From Clostridium senegalense JC122 (lineage in GTDB: Bacteria > Bacillota > Clostridia > Clostridiales > Clostridiaceae), in contig NZ_HE611051.1 of NCBI RefSeq assembly GCF_000285575.1, positions 19,626-83,625 on the forward strand: a DNA stretch of 64,000 nt, written 5' to 3'. Made by a program: the position numbers and the translations under genes. This document shows, piece after piece, positions 36,208 to 47,432 of the stretch; the first letter of the stretch is position 1; each line of letters begins with the position of its first letter. Below the pieces are notes generated by a model. The model did no database searches and was not told the DNA's origin. It saw nothing but the letters and a program-made list of their open reading frames with translations.

Positions 36208-36792
36208 CTATTTCTTTTTAATTATTACCTCATCAATCAATCCATATTCTTTTGCTTCTTCTGCACTCATAAAGTAATCTCTTTCAACATCTTTTTTAAT
36301 TACTTCAAGGGACTTACCAGTATTTTCACTTAATATTTCATTTAATGTTTCTTTTATTCTTATTATACGTTTTGCATGTATATCTATATCTGTAGCCTGC
36401 CCTTTAAATCCACCTAATGGTTGATGTATCATTATTTCACTATTTGGAAGAGCAAATCTTTTTCCCTTAGCTCCAGATGATAATAAAAATGCTCCCATTG
36501 ATGCAGCTAATCCTGTACAAATTGTAACAACATCTGGCTTTATATAGTTCATAGTATCATATATAGCCATTCCGTCTGTTATTGATCCTCCAGGACTATT
36601 TATATAAAGATAAATATCTTTATCTGGATCTTCTGATTCTAAAAATAATAATTGAGCAACAATTAAACTTGCAGTAGTAGAGTTTACCTCTTCTCCTAAA
36701 AATATTATTCTTTCTTTTAAAAGTCTAGAATAAATATCATAAGATCTTTCACCCTTATTAGTCTGCTCTACTACCATTGGTACTAAACTCAT
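36208..36792 (-). CDS. clpP: ClpP, proteolytic subunit of ClpXP
   Basis: 194 residues, normal length. N-terminal VPMVVEQT, catalytic Ser in [11 protein letters not shown], His in MIHQPLGG and Asp near [14 protein letters not shown]. It forms the tetradecameric serine protease. ATG 36792 follows AGGAGG. A terminator separates it from tig upstream, so clpP-clpX has its own promoter, which I could not place exactly. Confidence 0.97.
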   Translation of the reverse strand: MSLVPMVVEQTNKGERSYDIYSRLLKERIIFLGEEVNSTTASLIVAQLLFLESEDPDKDIYLYINSPGGSITDGMAIYDTMNYIKPDVVTICTGLAASMGAFLLSSGAKGKRFALPNSEIMIHQPLGGFKGQATDIDIHAKRIIRIKETLNEILSENTGKSLEVIKKDVERDYFMSAEEAKEYGLIDEVIIKKK

Positions 36793-36900
36793 ACAACTTC
36801 CTCCTTTTTGTACTATATTTATAATACAAATACTACACTAACTAATTCTGTCCATAAATTTAATGTTTAAACTATAATTTATATATTTATATATTATTAA

Positions 36901-36937
36901 AATTAATTGCCAGAAAAAAAATCTGGCAATTAATCAT
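36901..36937 (-). terminator. Terminator of tig
   Basis: ATTAATTGCCAGA pairs with TCTGGCAATTAAT (36905-36935 region, minus) across a T8 loop; a T-rich tail follows. Confidence 0.82.
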
Positions 36938-36961
36938 ATTTTAACAAAATTTATTATTCTA

Positions 36962-38254
36962 TTAATTAGTAGCTTTACTAGTTTCAACTAACATTTTTCT
37001 TACTTTTTCAGCAAGGACTTGAACTTCTAAATATACTTTTTGGCTTTCCATTAACATTTCAGCTGTTTTTTCAGCATCCTCTGCACCATAGTACATTTTA
37101 GCTATTTCTTCTGCTCTAGTTTTTAATTCTTCTTCTGTAGCTTTAACTTCTTCTACTTCAGCAATTTTATCTATTACCATTTCAGTTTTAACTTTATTTG
37201 TAGCTACTTCGTTCATTTGATTTCTAAACTCTTCTTCATTTGTATTAGTGAATTGGAAGTATTTTTCAAGAGTTAATCCTTGATATTGTAATCTTGTTTC
37301 TAAATCTTTTAGCATTCCGCTTATTTCTCTATTTACCATTGATTCTGGAATATCTATTGTTGCATTTTCAACAACTGCAGATATAACAGCCTCTTCATAT
37401 TCTCTTTCAGTTCTTAATTCGTTTGATTTATCTAAGTTAGCTTTTATATCATTTCTTAATTCTTCTAAAGTTTCAAATTCTGAAACTTCTTTTGCAAACT
37501 CATCATCTATTGCTGGTAATTCTTTTGTTTTTACAGCTTTAACTGTAACTTCAAATTTTGCTTCTTTTCCATTTAATTCTTCTATTCCATATTCTTTTGG
37601 GAATGTTACATGAACTTCTTTATTTTCTCCAGCTTTTAATCCAACTATTTGATCTTCAAAGTTGTCTATAAAAGTACCTGATCCAATTTCTAATTCATAG
37701 TCTTTTCCTTCTCCACCTTCAAATGGAACTTCTCCTACAAATCCTTTAAAGTCTATAACAGCTATATCTTCTTTTTCAATAGCTTTTTCTTTAACTTCTA
37801 CTCTAGCATTTTTTTGTTGCATTTCTTTTATTTTATTTTCAACATCTTCATCTGTTGTTTTATATTCGTTCTTCTTAACTTCTAATCCTTTATATTCTCC
37901 AAGTTTTACCTCTGGAGCAACTGGTACATTAGCTATGTATATTAAATCTTTTCCTTCTCCAATTTGCTCTATTTCTATTTGTGGGTAATCAACTGGATTT
38001 ATTTTATTTTCACTTAATGCTACTGGATATGTTTCTCTATAAACTATATCTAATGCATCTTCAAATAAAACTGACTCTCCATAATATTTTTTTACTATTG
38101 CATAAGGTGCTTTACCTCTTCTAAATCCTGGTATATTAAACTTCTTAGAGTTTTTTGCAAATGCTTTTTTTACAGCGCTATTAAATTTTTCTGCTTCTAC
38201 TGTTACTGTTAGTTTTACAACGCTTTTTGGTAAATTTTCCACTTTAACGTTCAT
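36962..38254 (-). CDS. tig: Trigger factor, ribosome-bound chaperone/peptidyl-prolyl isomerase
   Basis: 430 residues. The ribosome-binding signature [12 protein letters not shown] is at about residues 39-50. An FKBP-type PPIase domain follows ([27 protein letters not shown] in pieces, about 165-245), then the helical C-terminal chaperone arms. Acts on nascent chains. ATG 38254 follows AGGAGG. It precedes clpP, as in most Firmicutes. Confidence 0.97.
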   Translation of the reverse strand: MNVKVENLPKSVVKLTVTVEAEKFNSAVKKAFAKNSKKFNIPGFRRGKAPYAIVKKYYGESVLFEDALDIVYRETYPVALSENKINPVDYPQIEIEQIGEGKDLIYIANVPVAPEVKLGEYKGLEVKKNEYKTTDEDVENKIKEMQQKNARVEVKEKAIEKEDIAVIDFKGFVGEVPFEGGEGKDYELEIGSGTFIDNFEDQIVGLKAGENKEVHVTFPKEYGIEELNGKEAKFEVTVKAVKTKELPAIDDEFAKEVSEFETLEELRNDIKANLDKSNELRTEREYEEAVISAVVENATIDIPESMVNREISGMLKDLETRLQYQGLTLEKYFQFTNTNEEEFRNQMNEVATNKVKTEMVIDKIAEVEEVKATEEELKTRAEEIAKMYYGAEDAEKTAEMLMESQKVYLEVQVLAEKVRKMLVETSKATN

Positions 38255-38476
38255 TTTTCTTTTTCCTCCTACTATATATAAATGAATATTAACCTAATAA
38301 ATTATAACACATATTATTCAAATTAGGTAGATTAATTATTAACTTGTGCTAATTATAACAAACTAAATATTTCTATTTATTTTTCAATCATAGTTTATAA
38401 TTTGAAATTTATCAAGCTTTTTCAAATTATACAATATTTCTATATCTAATTACAAGATTTTTTACAATTTTTCCTA

Positions 38477-39274
38477 TTAATAAACTATATTCCCTTGTGA
38501 ATCTATAAATAAAACATTGTTATCTATGTTTACAACTAAGCCTTTTTCTTGAAGATTTCCCATTTTTACATCTTTACCGTAAATTTCATAATGGGGGGTC
38601 CTATTAAGAGAATTAATATCTAAAGTCCAAATATATTGATTTTTTTCTGAAATTATCCAAGGTAGATAACTTGTATATGCTATTAAATTATCATTTATAA
38701 ATTTAGGGTTATCTGCCCAAATATAACCTTGATTTTCTGTAATAACTTTATCTTTTGAAAAAGTCATATTTTCATCAGAAATATATTCCTTTTGAGTTAC
38801 ATCTTTAGTACTTCCGTTCAAATCAACTAAATACATGTTCTGACTATCTTTATTTAAAACAATCATATTTTTACCATTAGGACTTATATCTCCTTTTAAA
38901 CTTTCAACACCTTCAAAAGAAATAATTTTTTCTTTTTTATCATCTAAGTTTAATTTTAAATTTTTTCCTTCTATTAATACATCTTTTATTAATTCTTTTT
39001 CATTATGAGAATTTTCTTCTTTATTTATGTTTTTATTAGAATCATTATTTTCTTCAACTACAGGTTCTTTTACATTGTTGGTTTCATTTTTAGATACATT
39101 AATATTGGATCTTATTATATTAACAAATTTATCTTTTATAGGTGTGCTAAAAAAAATTACTGCACTAACTAAAAAAGCACCAACTAATATTAAAATTATG
39201 TATTTTCTTCTTTTCATTTTCTTCATTTCTTTTTCATAATTTCTACTAAACATACTTGGCTTTCTTCTACCCAA
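38477..39274 (-). CDS. Membrane-anchored hypothetical protein with beta-propeller-like ectodomain
   Basis: 265 residues. A basic head (EKEMKKMKRRKY) and one membrane helix (IILILVGAFLVSAVIFF, about 25-41) are followed by an Asn/Glu/Lys linker and an ectodomain with repeated short strands (GDISPNGKNMIVLNK, MYLVDLNGSTK, DNPKFINDNLIAYT) resembling TolB/WD40-type blades. Similar in style to the TolB-like protein at 20088-21193. No recognised family. AGGAGG precedes ATG 39274. An inverted repeat near 38397-38429 follows its stop, without a T-tail. Confidence 0.7.
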   Translation of the reverse strand: MGRRKPSMFSRNYEKEMKKMKRRKYIILILVGAFLVSAVIFFSTPIKDKFVNIIRSNINVSKNETNNVKEPVVEENNDSNKNINKEENSHNEKELIKDVLIEGKNLKLNLDDKKEKIISFEGVESLKGDISPNGKNMIVLNKDSQNMYLVDLNGSTKDVTQKEYISDENMTFSKDKVITENQGYIWADNPKFINDNLIAYTSYLPWIISEKNQYIWTLDINSLNRTPHYEIYGKDVKMGNLQEKGLVVNIDNNVLFIDSQGNIVY

Positions 39275-40051
39275 TTTTAATACCTCCTAAGAAATATTTA
39301 AAATTTATTTAAATATTCATATTATTCACTCATCTAATCAATGCCTCTATTTAAGTTTTAAACTTTTCTTTTCTTATTATACCTTATTTTAATATAATTA
39401 GTATATTTATGTCTAAAATTTTATATTTGCACTATTTTATTCTCAAAAAATTTCAAAATAATATTAGTATATTTAATACTTATTACTAAATCATTTCTAT
39501 TATGTTATTATTTTCTTATTTTTTTTAACTGTTATCTCTTTTAAAATTAATAAAATTACCATTTAAATGTTATATTATTTTTAATTTATCATTAGATTTC
39601 AAGGTAATGCTTAATTCTAGATTAAAAGTTATTGTAAAAGATAATTATTAACTGTTACATTAACTGTATTAGTTTTTTAAAACTGTTATATTTTTTATTG
39701 CGTTTTTTTAACAATATGTTCATTTATAAAGTTATTCTTTTACATTTAAAAACATTTTTTCCTTGTTTATGATGTAATTTAATAAAATCTGATATAGATT
39801 TTACTCCATTTTTCCCTATTTACCTAAACTTTTACATTGTTTTTACATTAAATAATAATGAATATTTAAATTTATTTTTTCTGACAATTTCAAAACATAT
39901 TGATTTATTTCTGTATTAGTAATACAATTATAACAGAAGCAAAACTTAAATATAAATTACAGTAAAAAAGTTATTATCATTATTTTTTATCTCTTTAAAA
40001 TATAATGTTTTAAAACGTAATCACTTGTAATATATTAAGGAGGAATAGTAA
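39275..40051. promoter_or_regulatory. 777-nt regulatory region upstream of pflB
   Basis: No ORF with a ribosome site. It contains: direct repeats TTAACTGT at 39648-39655 and 39660-39667, 12 nt apart, with a further AACTGT at 39681; a palindrome TAAAATCT-N5-AGATTTTA (39783-39803); and a promoter with -35 TTGATT (39900-39905), 17-nt spacer and -10 TACAAT (39923-39928). That promoter is overlapped by the perfect palindrome TGTATTA-G-TAATACA (39912-39926). The length suggests multi-input control of pyruvate formate-lyase. No full Rex consensus is present. Confidence 0.55.
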
Positions 40052-42280
40052 ATGTTTAAACAATGGGAAAATTTCAAAGGTGAGCTTTGGAAAGAAGAAA
40101 TTAATGTTAGAGATTTCATTCAAAAAAACTATTCATTATATGAGGGAGACGAGTCTTTCTTAGTTGGAATGACTCCAAAAACTGAAAAAGTTTGGGAAAA
40201 AGCTCATGCTCTAATAATAGAAGAAATAAAAAAAGGTATAATTGATGTAGAAGTTAATGAAGTTTCTGGAATTAACAATTTTGCACCAGGATACATCGAC
40301 AAAGATAATGAAGTAATTGTTGGATTACAAACAGATGCTCCACTTAAAAGAATTGTTAACCCATTCGGAGGATTCAGAATGGTTGAGCAATCACTAGAAG
40401 CATATGGATATAAATTAAATGAAGATATTGCAAAATACTTCAATAAATATAGAAAAACTCATAACCAAGGTGTTTTTGATGCTTATAGCAAAGAAACAAG
40501 AGCTGCTAGAAGTGTTGGTTTATTAACTGGTCTTCCAGATGCTTATGGTAGAGGAAGAATCATAGGTGACTACAGAAGAATCGCTCTTTATGGAATAGAC
40601 TTCTTAATAGAGCAAAAGAAAGCTGACTTAGATGCTTTAGTAGGACCTGCTTTAGAAGAATTATTAAGAAAAAGAGAAGAAGTTAATGAGCAAATAAGAG
40701 CTCTTAATGAAATAAAAGCTATGGCTGCATCTTATGGAGTAGACATATCTAAACCATCTTCAAATGCTAAAGAGGCAGTTCAAGCTGTATACTTTGGATA
40801 TTTAGCTGCTATAAAAGAAAATAACGGTGCTGCAATGTCTTTAGGAAGAACAAGTACATTCCTTGATATATACATGGAAAGAGATTTAGAAGCTGGAATT
40901 ATAACTGAAGCTGAAGCTCAAGAGATAATTGATCAATTCATAATCAAATTAAGACTTGCTAGACATTTAAGAACTCCAGAATATAATGAATTATTTGCTG
41001 GAGATCCTAACTGGATAACTGAATCTATAGCTGGAGTATCTGTAAATGGTCAACCATTAGTAACTAAAAACTCTTTCAGATACTTACACACATTAACTAA
41101 CTTAGATCCAGCACCAGAACCAAACATGACAGTTTTATGGTCTGAAAAATTACCTAAGAACTTCAAAGAATATTGTGCTAAAATGTCAATTCAAACTGGA
41201 GCAATCCAATATGAAAATGATGATATAATGAGACCAATATATGGAGATGACTATGGTATAGCTTGCTGTGTATCTGCTATGGAAATTGGTAAGAGAATGC
41301 AGTTCTTCGGAGCTAGAGTAAACTTAGCTAAAGCTTTACTATACACTATCAACGGTGGAATTGATGAGAAAAAAGGAACAGTTGTAATTAAAGGATTAAA
41401 TAAAATAACTGATGAAGTACTTGATTACAAAACAATCAAACCTGCTTACTTCAATGTTTTAGAATACATTGCTGAATTATATGTAAACACAATGAATACA
41501 ATCCACTTCATGCATGATAAATATGCTTACGAAGCTGGACAAATGGCATTACATGATACTGATATTAAGAGATTCATGGCATTCGGAGTTGCTGGATTAT
41601 CAGTTGTTGCTGACTCATTAAGTGCTATAAAATATGCTAAAGTTAAACCTATAAGAAATGAAGAAGGAATAGCTATCGACTTCGAAATCGAAGGAGACTT
41701 CCCTAAATACGGAAATGACGACGATAGAGTTGATGATTTAGCAGTAGAATTATTAAACGTATTCTCTGAAATGTTAAAGAAACACCCAACTTACAGAGAT
41801 GCTGAACATTCTTTATCTGCATTAACAATAACTTCTAACGTTGTTTACGGTAAGAAAACAGGAGCTACTCCAGACGGAAGAAAAGCTGGCGAAGCATTCG
41901 CTCCAGGAGCTAACCCAATGCACGGAAGAGATTGTAACGGTGCTTTAGCATCATTAAACTCAGTTGCTAAATTACCATACAGAAATGCTTGCCAAGATGG
42001 TATTTCTAATACATTCTCTATAATTCCAGATGCACTTGGAAAAACTGAAGAAGAAAGAAAAATCAACTTAGCATCAATCATGGATGGATACTTCTCTCAA
42101 AGTGCGTTCCACCTAAACGTTAACGTATTAAACAGAGAAACTCTATTAGATGCTATGGAAAATCCAGATAAATACCCAACTCTAACAATCAGAGTTTCTG
42201 GATATGCAGTTAACTTCAATAGATTAACTAAAGCTCAACAATTAGAAGTTATAAGCAGAACATTCCACAAATCAATCTAA
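40052..42280 (+). CDS. pflB: Formate C-acetyltransferase (pyruvate formate-lyase)
   Basis: 742-residue glycyl-radical enzyme. The active-site Cys pair is in GIACCVSAM, and the C-terminal glycyl-radical loop is RVSGYAVNF. Converts pyruvate and CoA to acetyl-CoA and formate under anoxia. Codon use differs from neighbours: more AAC, TTC, GGA and AGA codons, as in very highly expressed clostridial genes. ATG 40052 follows AAGGAGG. The activase pflA is the next gene, 268 nt downstream. Confidence 0.97.
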   Translation: MFKQWENFKGELWKEEINVRDFIQKNYSLYEGDESFLVGMTPKTEKVWEKAHALIIEEIKKGIIDVEVNEVSGINNFAPGYIDKDNEVIVGLQTDAPLKRIVNPFGGFRMVEQSLEAYGYKLNEDIAKYFNKYRKTHNQGVFDAYSKETRAARSVGLLTGLPDAYGRGRIIGDYRRIALYGIDFLIEQKKADLDALVGPALEELLRKREEVNEQIRALNEIKAMAASYGVDISKPSSNAKEAVQAVYFGYLAAIKENNGAAMSLGRTSTFLDIYMERDLEAGIITEAEAQEIIDQFIIKLRLARHLRTPEYNELFAGDPNWITESIAGVSVNGQPLVTKNSFRYLHTLTNLDPAPEPNMTVLWSEKLPKNFKEYCAKMSIQTGAIQYENDDIMRPIYGDDYGIACCVSAMEIGKRMQFFGARVNLAKALLYTINGGIDEKKGTVVIKGLNKITDEVLDYKTIKPAYFNVLEYIAELYVNTMNTIHFMHDKYAYEAGQMALHDTDIKRFMAFGVAGLSVVADSLSAIKYAKVKPIRNEEGIAIDFEIEGDFPKYGNDDDRVDDLAVELLNVFSEMLKKHPTYRDAEHSLSALTITSNVVYGKKTGATPDGRKAGEAFAPGANPMHGRDCNGALASLNSVAKLPYRNACQDGISNTFSIIPDALGKTEEERKINLASIMDGYFSQSAFHLNVNVLNRETLLDAMENPDKYPTLTIRVSGYAVNFNRLTKAQQLEVISRTFHKSI

Positions 42281-42300
42281 TTTAATATTACTATGACTAT

Positions 42301-42407
42301 TATCAGGGTTGCTTTAAATATAAGCAACTCTGATATATTAAAAAAGTTATTATATACAGAAGCTAAAAACTTAGATACTTTTTAAGTTAAAATGGCTTTT
42401 TATTTTT
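42301..42407 (+). terminator. Stem-loop and terminator between pflB and pflA
   Basis: First hairpin TATCAGGGTTGCTT (42301-42314) / AAGCAACTCTGATA (42322-42335), without a T-tail; it may protect the 3' end. A second, imperfect stem (AAGCTAAAAACTTA with TAAGTTAAAATGGCTT, 42359-42400) runs into a T-rich tail. The pair could explain differing pflB and pflA levels. Confidence 0.6.
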
Positions 42408-42548
42408 TAAAATTTTTATATGTTTATGTATAAACAACTACTATTTATCCCTATAATATTTTAAAGGTTTCTATATTCTAATAATTTTTTTAATATATCT
42501 TAATAAGACATATAAAACTAATAAAGCCTTATAAGGAGAAGAATAATT

Positions 42549-43280
42549 ATGGTAAAAGGAAAAATTCATTCAATCGAAAGTATGGGACTTGTTGATGGTC
42601 CAGGTATAAGAGTTGTAGTATTTATGCAAGGTTGTAAATTAAGATGTGCTTATTGTCATAATCCAGACACATGGACTTTAAATAGTGGAGAAGAAATGAC
42701 TGCTGATGATTTAGTAGCTAAAGTTGAAAGATTTAAACCATTTTTCCAAAGATCTGGTGGTGGCATTACATTTTCCGGAGGAGACCCTCTAGTTCAACCA
42801 GAGTTCTTGCTAGAAGCTCTAAAAAAATGTAAAGCTAAAGGAATACATACAACAATAGACACTGCTGGATATGGCGATGGAAATTATGAAGAAATTTTAA
42901 AGTATACTGATTTAGTTTTACTTGATTTAAAACATGAAAATAGTGATGGATATTTAACCTTAACTGGATCTAATACTGAAGGGGTTAATTTATTTATAAA
43001 AGCACTTAAAAATAGTGATTGTAGAGTTTGGATAAGACATGTTGTAGTTCCTGGATATACTGATTCCATAGAACACATGGATAAATTAGCTAAAATAATA
43101 AATGAGGAAATACCTAATGTAGACAGAATAGATCTTTTACCTTATCACCTTCTTGGAGTGAATAAGTATGAAGTATTAGGTATAAAATATAAACTTGAGG
43201 GTGTTCCCCCAATGGATAAAGAAAGAAATACTGAATTACAAAATTACTTGATTTCTAAAGTGAATTTCGATAAAAAATAA
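42549..43280 (+). CDS. pflA: Pyruvate formate-lyase activating enzyme (radical SAM)
   Basis: 243 residues with the radical-SAM cluster motif C-x3-C-x2-C in GCKLRCAYCHNPDTW (about residues 29-43) and GGGITFSGGDPLVQPEF. It uses S-adenosylmethionine to generate the glycyl radical on PflB. ATG 42549 follows AAGGAG. The stop codon lies inside the terminator stem. Confidence 0.97.
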   Translation: MVKGKIHSIESMGLVDGPGIRVVVFMQGCKLRCAYCHNPDTWTLNSGEEMTADDLVAKVERFKPFFQRSGGGITFSGGDPLVQPEFLLEALKKCKAKGIHTTIDTAGYGDGNYEEILKYTDLVLLDLKHENSDGYLTLTGSNTEGVNLFIKALKNSDCRVWIRHVVVPGYTDSIEHMDKLAKIINEEIPNVDRIDLLPYHLLGVNKYEVLGIKYKLEGVPPMDKERNTELQNYLISKVNFDKK

Positions 43281-43308
43281 AGAAGCATATGCTTCTTTAT
43301 TTTTTATT
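43276..43308 (+). terminator. Terminator of pflA
   Basis: Perfect 13-bp palindrome AATAAAGAAGCAT/ATGCTTCTTTATT (43276-43301), then T-rich sequence. Confidence 0.9.
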
Positions 43309-43492
43309 TTAATTACTGATTTAAGTTTTCCACATTATCAACAGTTTTATCCACATTTTGGTAATATTTTTTAATATTTTATAATATAATATATATTTAC
43401 TTATTTTATTCTTTATGAGATAATGATATAAATATGGACTGTTTTTTGAATAATCACATAATTTATTTCTACATTTAAGGGGGATTTTATTA

Positions 43493-43969
43493 ATGAGAAA
43501 TAATTCTAAAGACTTCGAAGATTTTCTTGAGGCTAGAAAAATACCGATGAATAAAGGAATGAATATAGATAATGTAACTATTTTTTCTTTTCCGGAAAAA
43601 TTAAATATAAATGGTGTTGAAAGACCAGTTTTAGGTGGCGGAGTTGAAAAAAGAGCTGTTATTTCATTAACGGATGATGATACCTTAGCTGATATTTATA
43701 TATTTCATATCACAAGTATCCCACAAGAAGATAACAAAATTGAACTTTATAAGCTATTTAATGAATTAAATTCAACATATAAATATATATCATTTTATGA
43801 AAATGATAACGTAGTTAATGCTAAAGCTTGCATACCTTTTAATAATAATTTTAATGCAGAAATAGTTTTTGAAACATTAACTGTAATGTTCCATGCAATT
43901 GAAGAAGAATATGAAAAAATAAGATCTTCTATCAATTTAAAAAGTAAAATAATAAATTTAAAGCAATAA
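43493..43969 (+). CDS. Hypothetical cytosolic protein, YbjN-like alpha/beta fold
   Basis: 158 residues, no membrane segment. The order of strands and helices (VTIFSFPEKLN, RAVISLTDDDTLADIYIFHI, KIELYKLFNELNSTYKYISFYE, NVVNAKACIPF, AEIVFETLTVMFHAIEEEYEKI) recalls the YbjN/type III chaperone-like fold, but I see no diagnostic motif and the match is weak. Function unknown. ATG 43493 lies about 6-8 nt after AAGGGGG. It is convergent with pepP and shares a bidirectional terminator. Confidence 0.65.
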   Translation: MRNNSKDFEDFLEARKIPMNKGMNIDNVTIFSFPEKLNINGVERPVLGGGVEKRAVISLTDDDTLADIYIFHITSIPQEDNKIELYKLFNELNSTYKYISFYENDNVVNAKACIPFNNNFNAEIVFETLTVMFHAIEEEYEKIRSSINLKSKIINLKQ

Positions 43970-43995
43970 AAGGGAAGCTTTCCCTCCCTTTTATT
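43967..43995. terminator. Bidirectional terminator between convergent genes
   Basis: TAAAAGGG / CCCTTTTA stem at about 43968-43994; it overlaps both stop codons. Confidence 0.8.
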
Positions 43996-45247
43996 GCTTA
44001 TTTTCTGCCATGAATTCTTCAATTTCTTCTACTTCTTTTATTATATCTTTAGATAAATTAATACATCCTTCTTTAGTTATTAATAAGTCATCTTCTATTC
44101 TTACCCCTATTCCTTCTTCTTCTATATAAATCCCTGGTTCGTTTGTTATAACTGTACCTTCTTCTAAGACTCTGTCATATGATCCTACATCATGAGTATC
44201 TAACCCTAAGTAGTGTCCAATTGAATGAAAATAGTATTTTCTTACTTCTGATTTATCTTTTATTAGCCCTAATTTTACACACCCATTTCCAAGTTCATCC
44301 ATAGCTACTTTTTCTAAATCAGACATTTTTATTCCTGCCTTAGCGGTGGCCTCCACCTTCTTCATTGCGCTTAATACTGCATTATAAACCTCCTTTTGTC
44401 TTTCTGTGAACTTACCATTAGCTGGAAAAGTACGCGAGATATCTCCATTATATAATTTGTATTGTGCCCCTAAATCTAACAATACCAAACTATTCTTTTC
44501 TATTTTACAATTATTTTCCACATAATGAAGTATAGTTCCATTTATACCTGAGCCTATAATAGTATCAAATGCAGTATGCCTTATTCCTCTTTTCCTTAAT
44601 TCATAATCAAAATGTGCTTCTAATTCGCATTCTGATATTTCTTCTTTACTATTTTTAAATATAGAATATATACCTTCCTTAGTAATTTCTATAGCTTTTT
44701 TTATCAATTCTATTTCTTCTGGTTTTTTAACAACTCTCAATTCTGCTATTTTACCATATACATTTTTCACTTTAAGATAAGGATATTTTTTCATAAGTTC
44801 TATAGCAAATTCATTTGATTTCGTAGGCATTGAATCATATTCTCTTTTTTCTAAATCTAAATAAACTGTTTCATAACAACAACTAGTTACACGACCTATT
44901 CTAGAAAAATCTTCTTTAAATTGATCATTATATTTAACATTTTCTATTCCTGTTATTTCTTTGCTTTCTTCTATAGTAGGTTTTTTACCTATCCATTTAA
45001 TCATTTCTGGGTCTTGTCTTTCAATATAAAAATGTTCTATGATTTTACCATTTTCTTTTAACACCATATAGATTGCATTTTCTCTTTCAAAACCAGTAAT
45101 ATAATAAAAGTTTCTACTAGGTTCAAATCTATATTTATAATCTGCCGATTTAAAGGGAGAATCTCCTGAAAATAATACTGTTATTGAATTATCACTTAAT
45201 CCACCTAAAAGTTCTTTCCTATTTCTTTTAAAAAATTCTTTATTCAT
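43991..45247 (-). CDS. pepP: Xaa-Pro aminopeptidase (M24B)
   Basis: 418 residues. An aminopeptidase P N-terminal domain (FFKRNRKELL, SADYKYRFEPSRNFYYITGF) precedes the pita-bread domain with all five metal ligands: Asp in LLDLGAQ and in NGDISRTF, His in FHSIGHYLGLDTHD, Glu in NEPGIYIE and in VRIEDDLL. Removes N-terminal residues before proline, in the cytosol. ATG 45247 with GGAGG 5 nt upstream is preferred to the TTG-initiated longer frame at 45265. Confidence 0.93.
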   Translation of the reverse strand: MNKEFFKRNRKELLGGLSDNSITVLFSGDSPFKSADYKYRFEPSRNFYYITGFERENAIYMVLKENGKIIEHFYIERQDPEMIKWIGKKPTIEESKEITGIENVKYNDQFKEDFSRIGRVTSCCYETVYLDLEKREYDSMPTKSNEFAIELMKKYPYLKVKNVYGKIAELRVVKKPEEIELIKKAIEITKEGIYSIFKNSKEEISECELEAHFDYELRKRGIRHTAFDTIIGSGINGTILHYVENNCKIEKNSLVLLDLGAQYKLYNGDISRTFPANGKFTERQKEVYNAVLSAMKKVEATAKAGIKMSDLEKVAMDELGNGCVKLGLIKDKSEVRKYYFHSIGHYLGLDTHDVGSYDRVLEEGTVITNEPGIYIEEEGIGVRIEDDLLITKEGCINLSKDIIKEVEEIEEFMAENKQ

Positions 45248-45367
45248 TTTAACCTCCAAATACAAAATATAATTTTCAAAATATACTTTATATTTAATTA
45301 TAACACTATGTATTCCTTAAATTAACAGAAAATTATTTATTTTGTTAATCATTGTATTTATTTAACA

Positions 45368-45409
45368 AAAAGCATCTTAAAATAAACTCCTTTATTTTAA
45401 GATGCTTTT
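45368..45409. terminator. Bidirectional terminator, 19-bp perfect stem
   Basis: AAAAGCATCTTAAAATAAA (45368-45386) / perfect complement (45391-45409), loop CTCC. It ends the leftward TPR gene. Confidence 0.9.
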
Positions 45410-45425
45410 CTTAAATTTTAATTAG

Positions 45426-47116
45426 TTAATAAAACATAACAAAATCCGGTATTTCTATAACTTCATTTTCTTTCCCTTTTTCATATTTTTTCTTCAAGTC
45501 CGTTATTTTATTATAATTTTCCGTTATTGTTTTTATTGTATACTCATCATGCTCTTCTTTTAAACTTTTAAAGGATTTTTCTATATTTTCAAAGGATTTT
45601 TCAATATTTCCTTCTACAGTGATATAATAGCATCCTAAGTTGTTTAATGTTAATATATTAGTTTTATCTAATTCATAAGCTATATTAATTTCTTTTATAG
45701 CCTCATCTTGCATTTTTGCTATAACATAAGTGGTTCCTAATGTTCTATGATATTTTATATTCTTACTATCCTTTTTAATACATTTATTTAACATCTCTAT
45801 AGCCTCATTATAATTATGATTAGATAAATATACCAATGCTGTCTGATATTTAAGTTCTAAATCATCTTCATTAAATATCTGAGCTATTTTAAAGTGTTTT
45901 AAAGCATTAACACTATTATTCATACTATACAAGTTATAATAACCATTACTAACATATGTTAAAGAATTATAAGGTGAATAATACAGTGCATAATGCAAAT
46001 ATGGAATTGCTTTATTAGGCTCACCTTTCATCTCTAATATGTCCGGAGCCAACTTGGTGTATAATGGTAAATAGTTTTTATTTTGTTTTATTGCAATTTT
46101 AAAATATTTAATTGCCTTTTCTATATCATTTTTACTTAACCAATAACAAGATGTTAAATAGTTCACTTTATAATCATCGCTATGATTATTTAATAAGTCA
46201 GAAATTATATCCCATTCTTTATCTAGTTGGTTTTTATTATTTAAAAGTTCTACCATTAATAATTGAGGGATTATAAAGTTATTTTCTAATTTCGTACTTC
46301 CTATCTCATTTAATAATTCTTCACCTTTATTTAAATCAACATTTGATACATATATTTTAGTCAATGCTAACTTATAAAATAGTTCACTATCATTTTCATT
46401 TGCTAAATCAATAAGCTCATTTAAAATGTTTTTATTAGACATATATGCTTCATATGTACTATCATATATTTTCATCTCATTTTTATCTAACTCATAAGCT
46501 TTAATTAACGTTGAATACGCAGCTTTTGAATCATTCATTTGAAAATACATCATAGCCTTATCACAAAGTTCAGATGCTGTAAAATTTTTAGTAGCATAAC
46601 TATCTAATATTTTTTTTGCATTTGTCCCATCTCCATGAAATAAGTATATAGCAAAAGCTATTCTTTTTATCTCATTATTTTCAGGATACATATCTAACGC
46701 TTCTTTTACATGTTGATAAATTTTTGTATAGTCATCTTCATTAATTCTATTTTCAACAAATTTTTCTTTTAAATTTAAAAATTCATTATTTAATAAAATT
46801 GAGTGAGCTTCTCCATTTTTATCTTCTTTTTCCATTGAAATTTTCATGTATTTTTCTGCATTTTCATTATCATCTTGTAGTAAATATAACTCACTTATTT
46901 TTGCTGGCCAAATTGCTGATCTTTTATCAGTTTTATTTATTGACTCATAAACTTTTATGGATTCTTCAAAGTTAGATGAATAAAAATATTCATTTCCTTT
47001 TTCACTATATTTTTTAAATCGGTTTTATTTTTTAAAATTAATACGATTAATATAGCTAATAGGCCTATTATAGCAACGAGTAGCATATTTTTATTGCCAT
47101 ATAGCTTTTTACTCAT
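45426..47116 (-). pseudogene. Membrane-anchored TPR-repeat protein, frameshifted
   Basis: ATG 47116 (AAGGAGG, 6 nt) opens a frame with a membrane helix (MLLVAIIGLLAILIVLIL) that ends at 47010-47015, an A6 run on the minus strand. The next frame reads YSEKGNEYFYSSNFEESIKV, a TPR unit, and continues without stop into 473 further residues of TPR repeats (KYHRTLGTTYVIAKMQDEAI, LNNLGCYYITVEG). One more A would give about 563 residues, a typical anchored TPR protein. Whether the break is real is uncertain. The role is probably a protein-interaction scaffold. Confidence 0.75.
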
Positions 47117-47432
47117 AAAAAACCTCCTTATAAACATTAAATCAACATTATTTTACCAAAGCTACATAAAAAAATCCACTTGTTTAACTTTCCATAATAA
47201 TGCATCAGTTATGTTTTTATTCTTTTTTTGATTCTTATTAAATATTTTCAAAAACTTCGTAGTATAGAAAAGCTTTTTATAAAATGTTATAATACTCGTA
47301 TATATAATTTAATTATCAATTATTAGTATTTTATTTTAAAATTTCACATTTTATTATTTACATATTTTTTAAAATAGTATATTCTAAAAGACAAATATAA
47401 TTTGTAATCTAAAGATAATTTAAGTTAAGGGA
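47117..47432. promoter_or_regulatory. Divergent intergenic region with murT promoter
   Basis: 316 nt, no gene. Rightward promoter: -35 TTTACA (47357-47362), 17-nt spacer, -10 TATTCT (47380-47385). Nothing else recognised. Confidence 0.5.

Noticed and set aside
39700-39760. Rex (NADH) operator upstream of pflB
   Set aside because: TTTAACAATATGTTC resembles a half-site only; the TTGTTAA-N4-TTAACAA consensus is not met.
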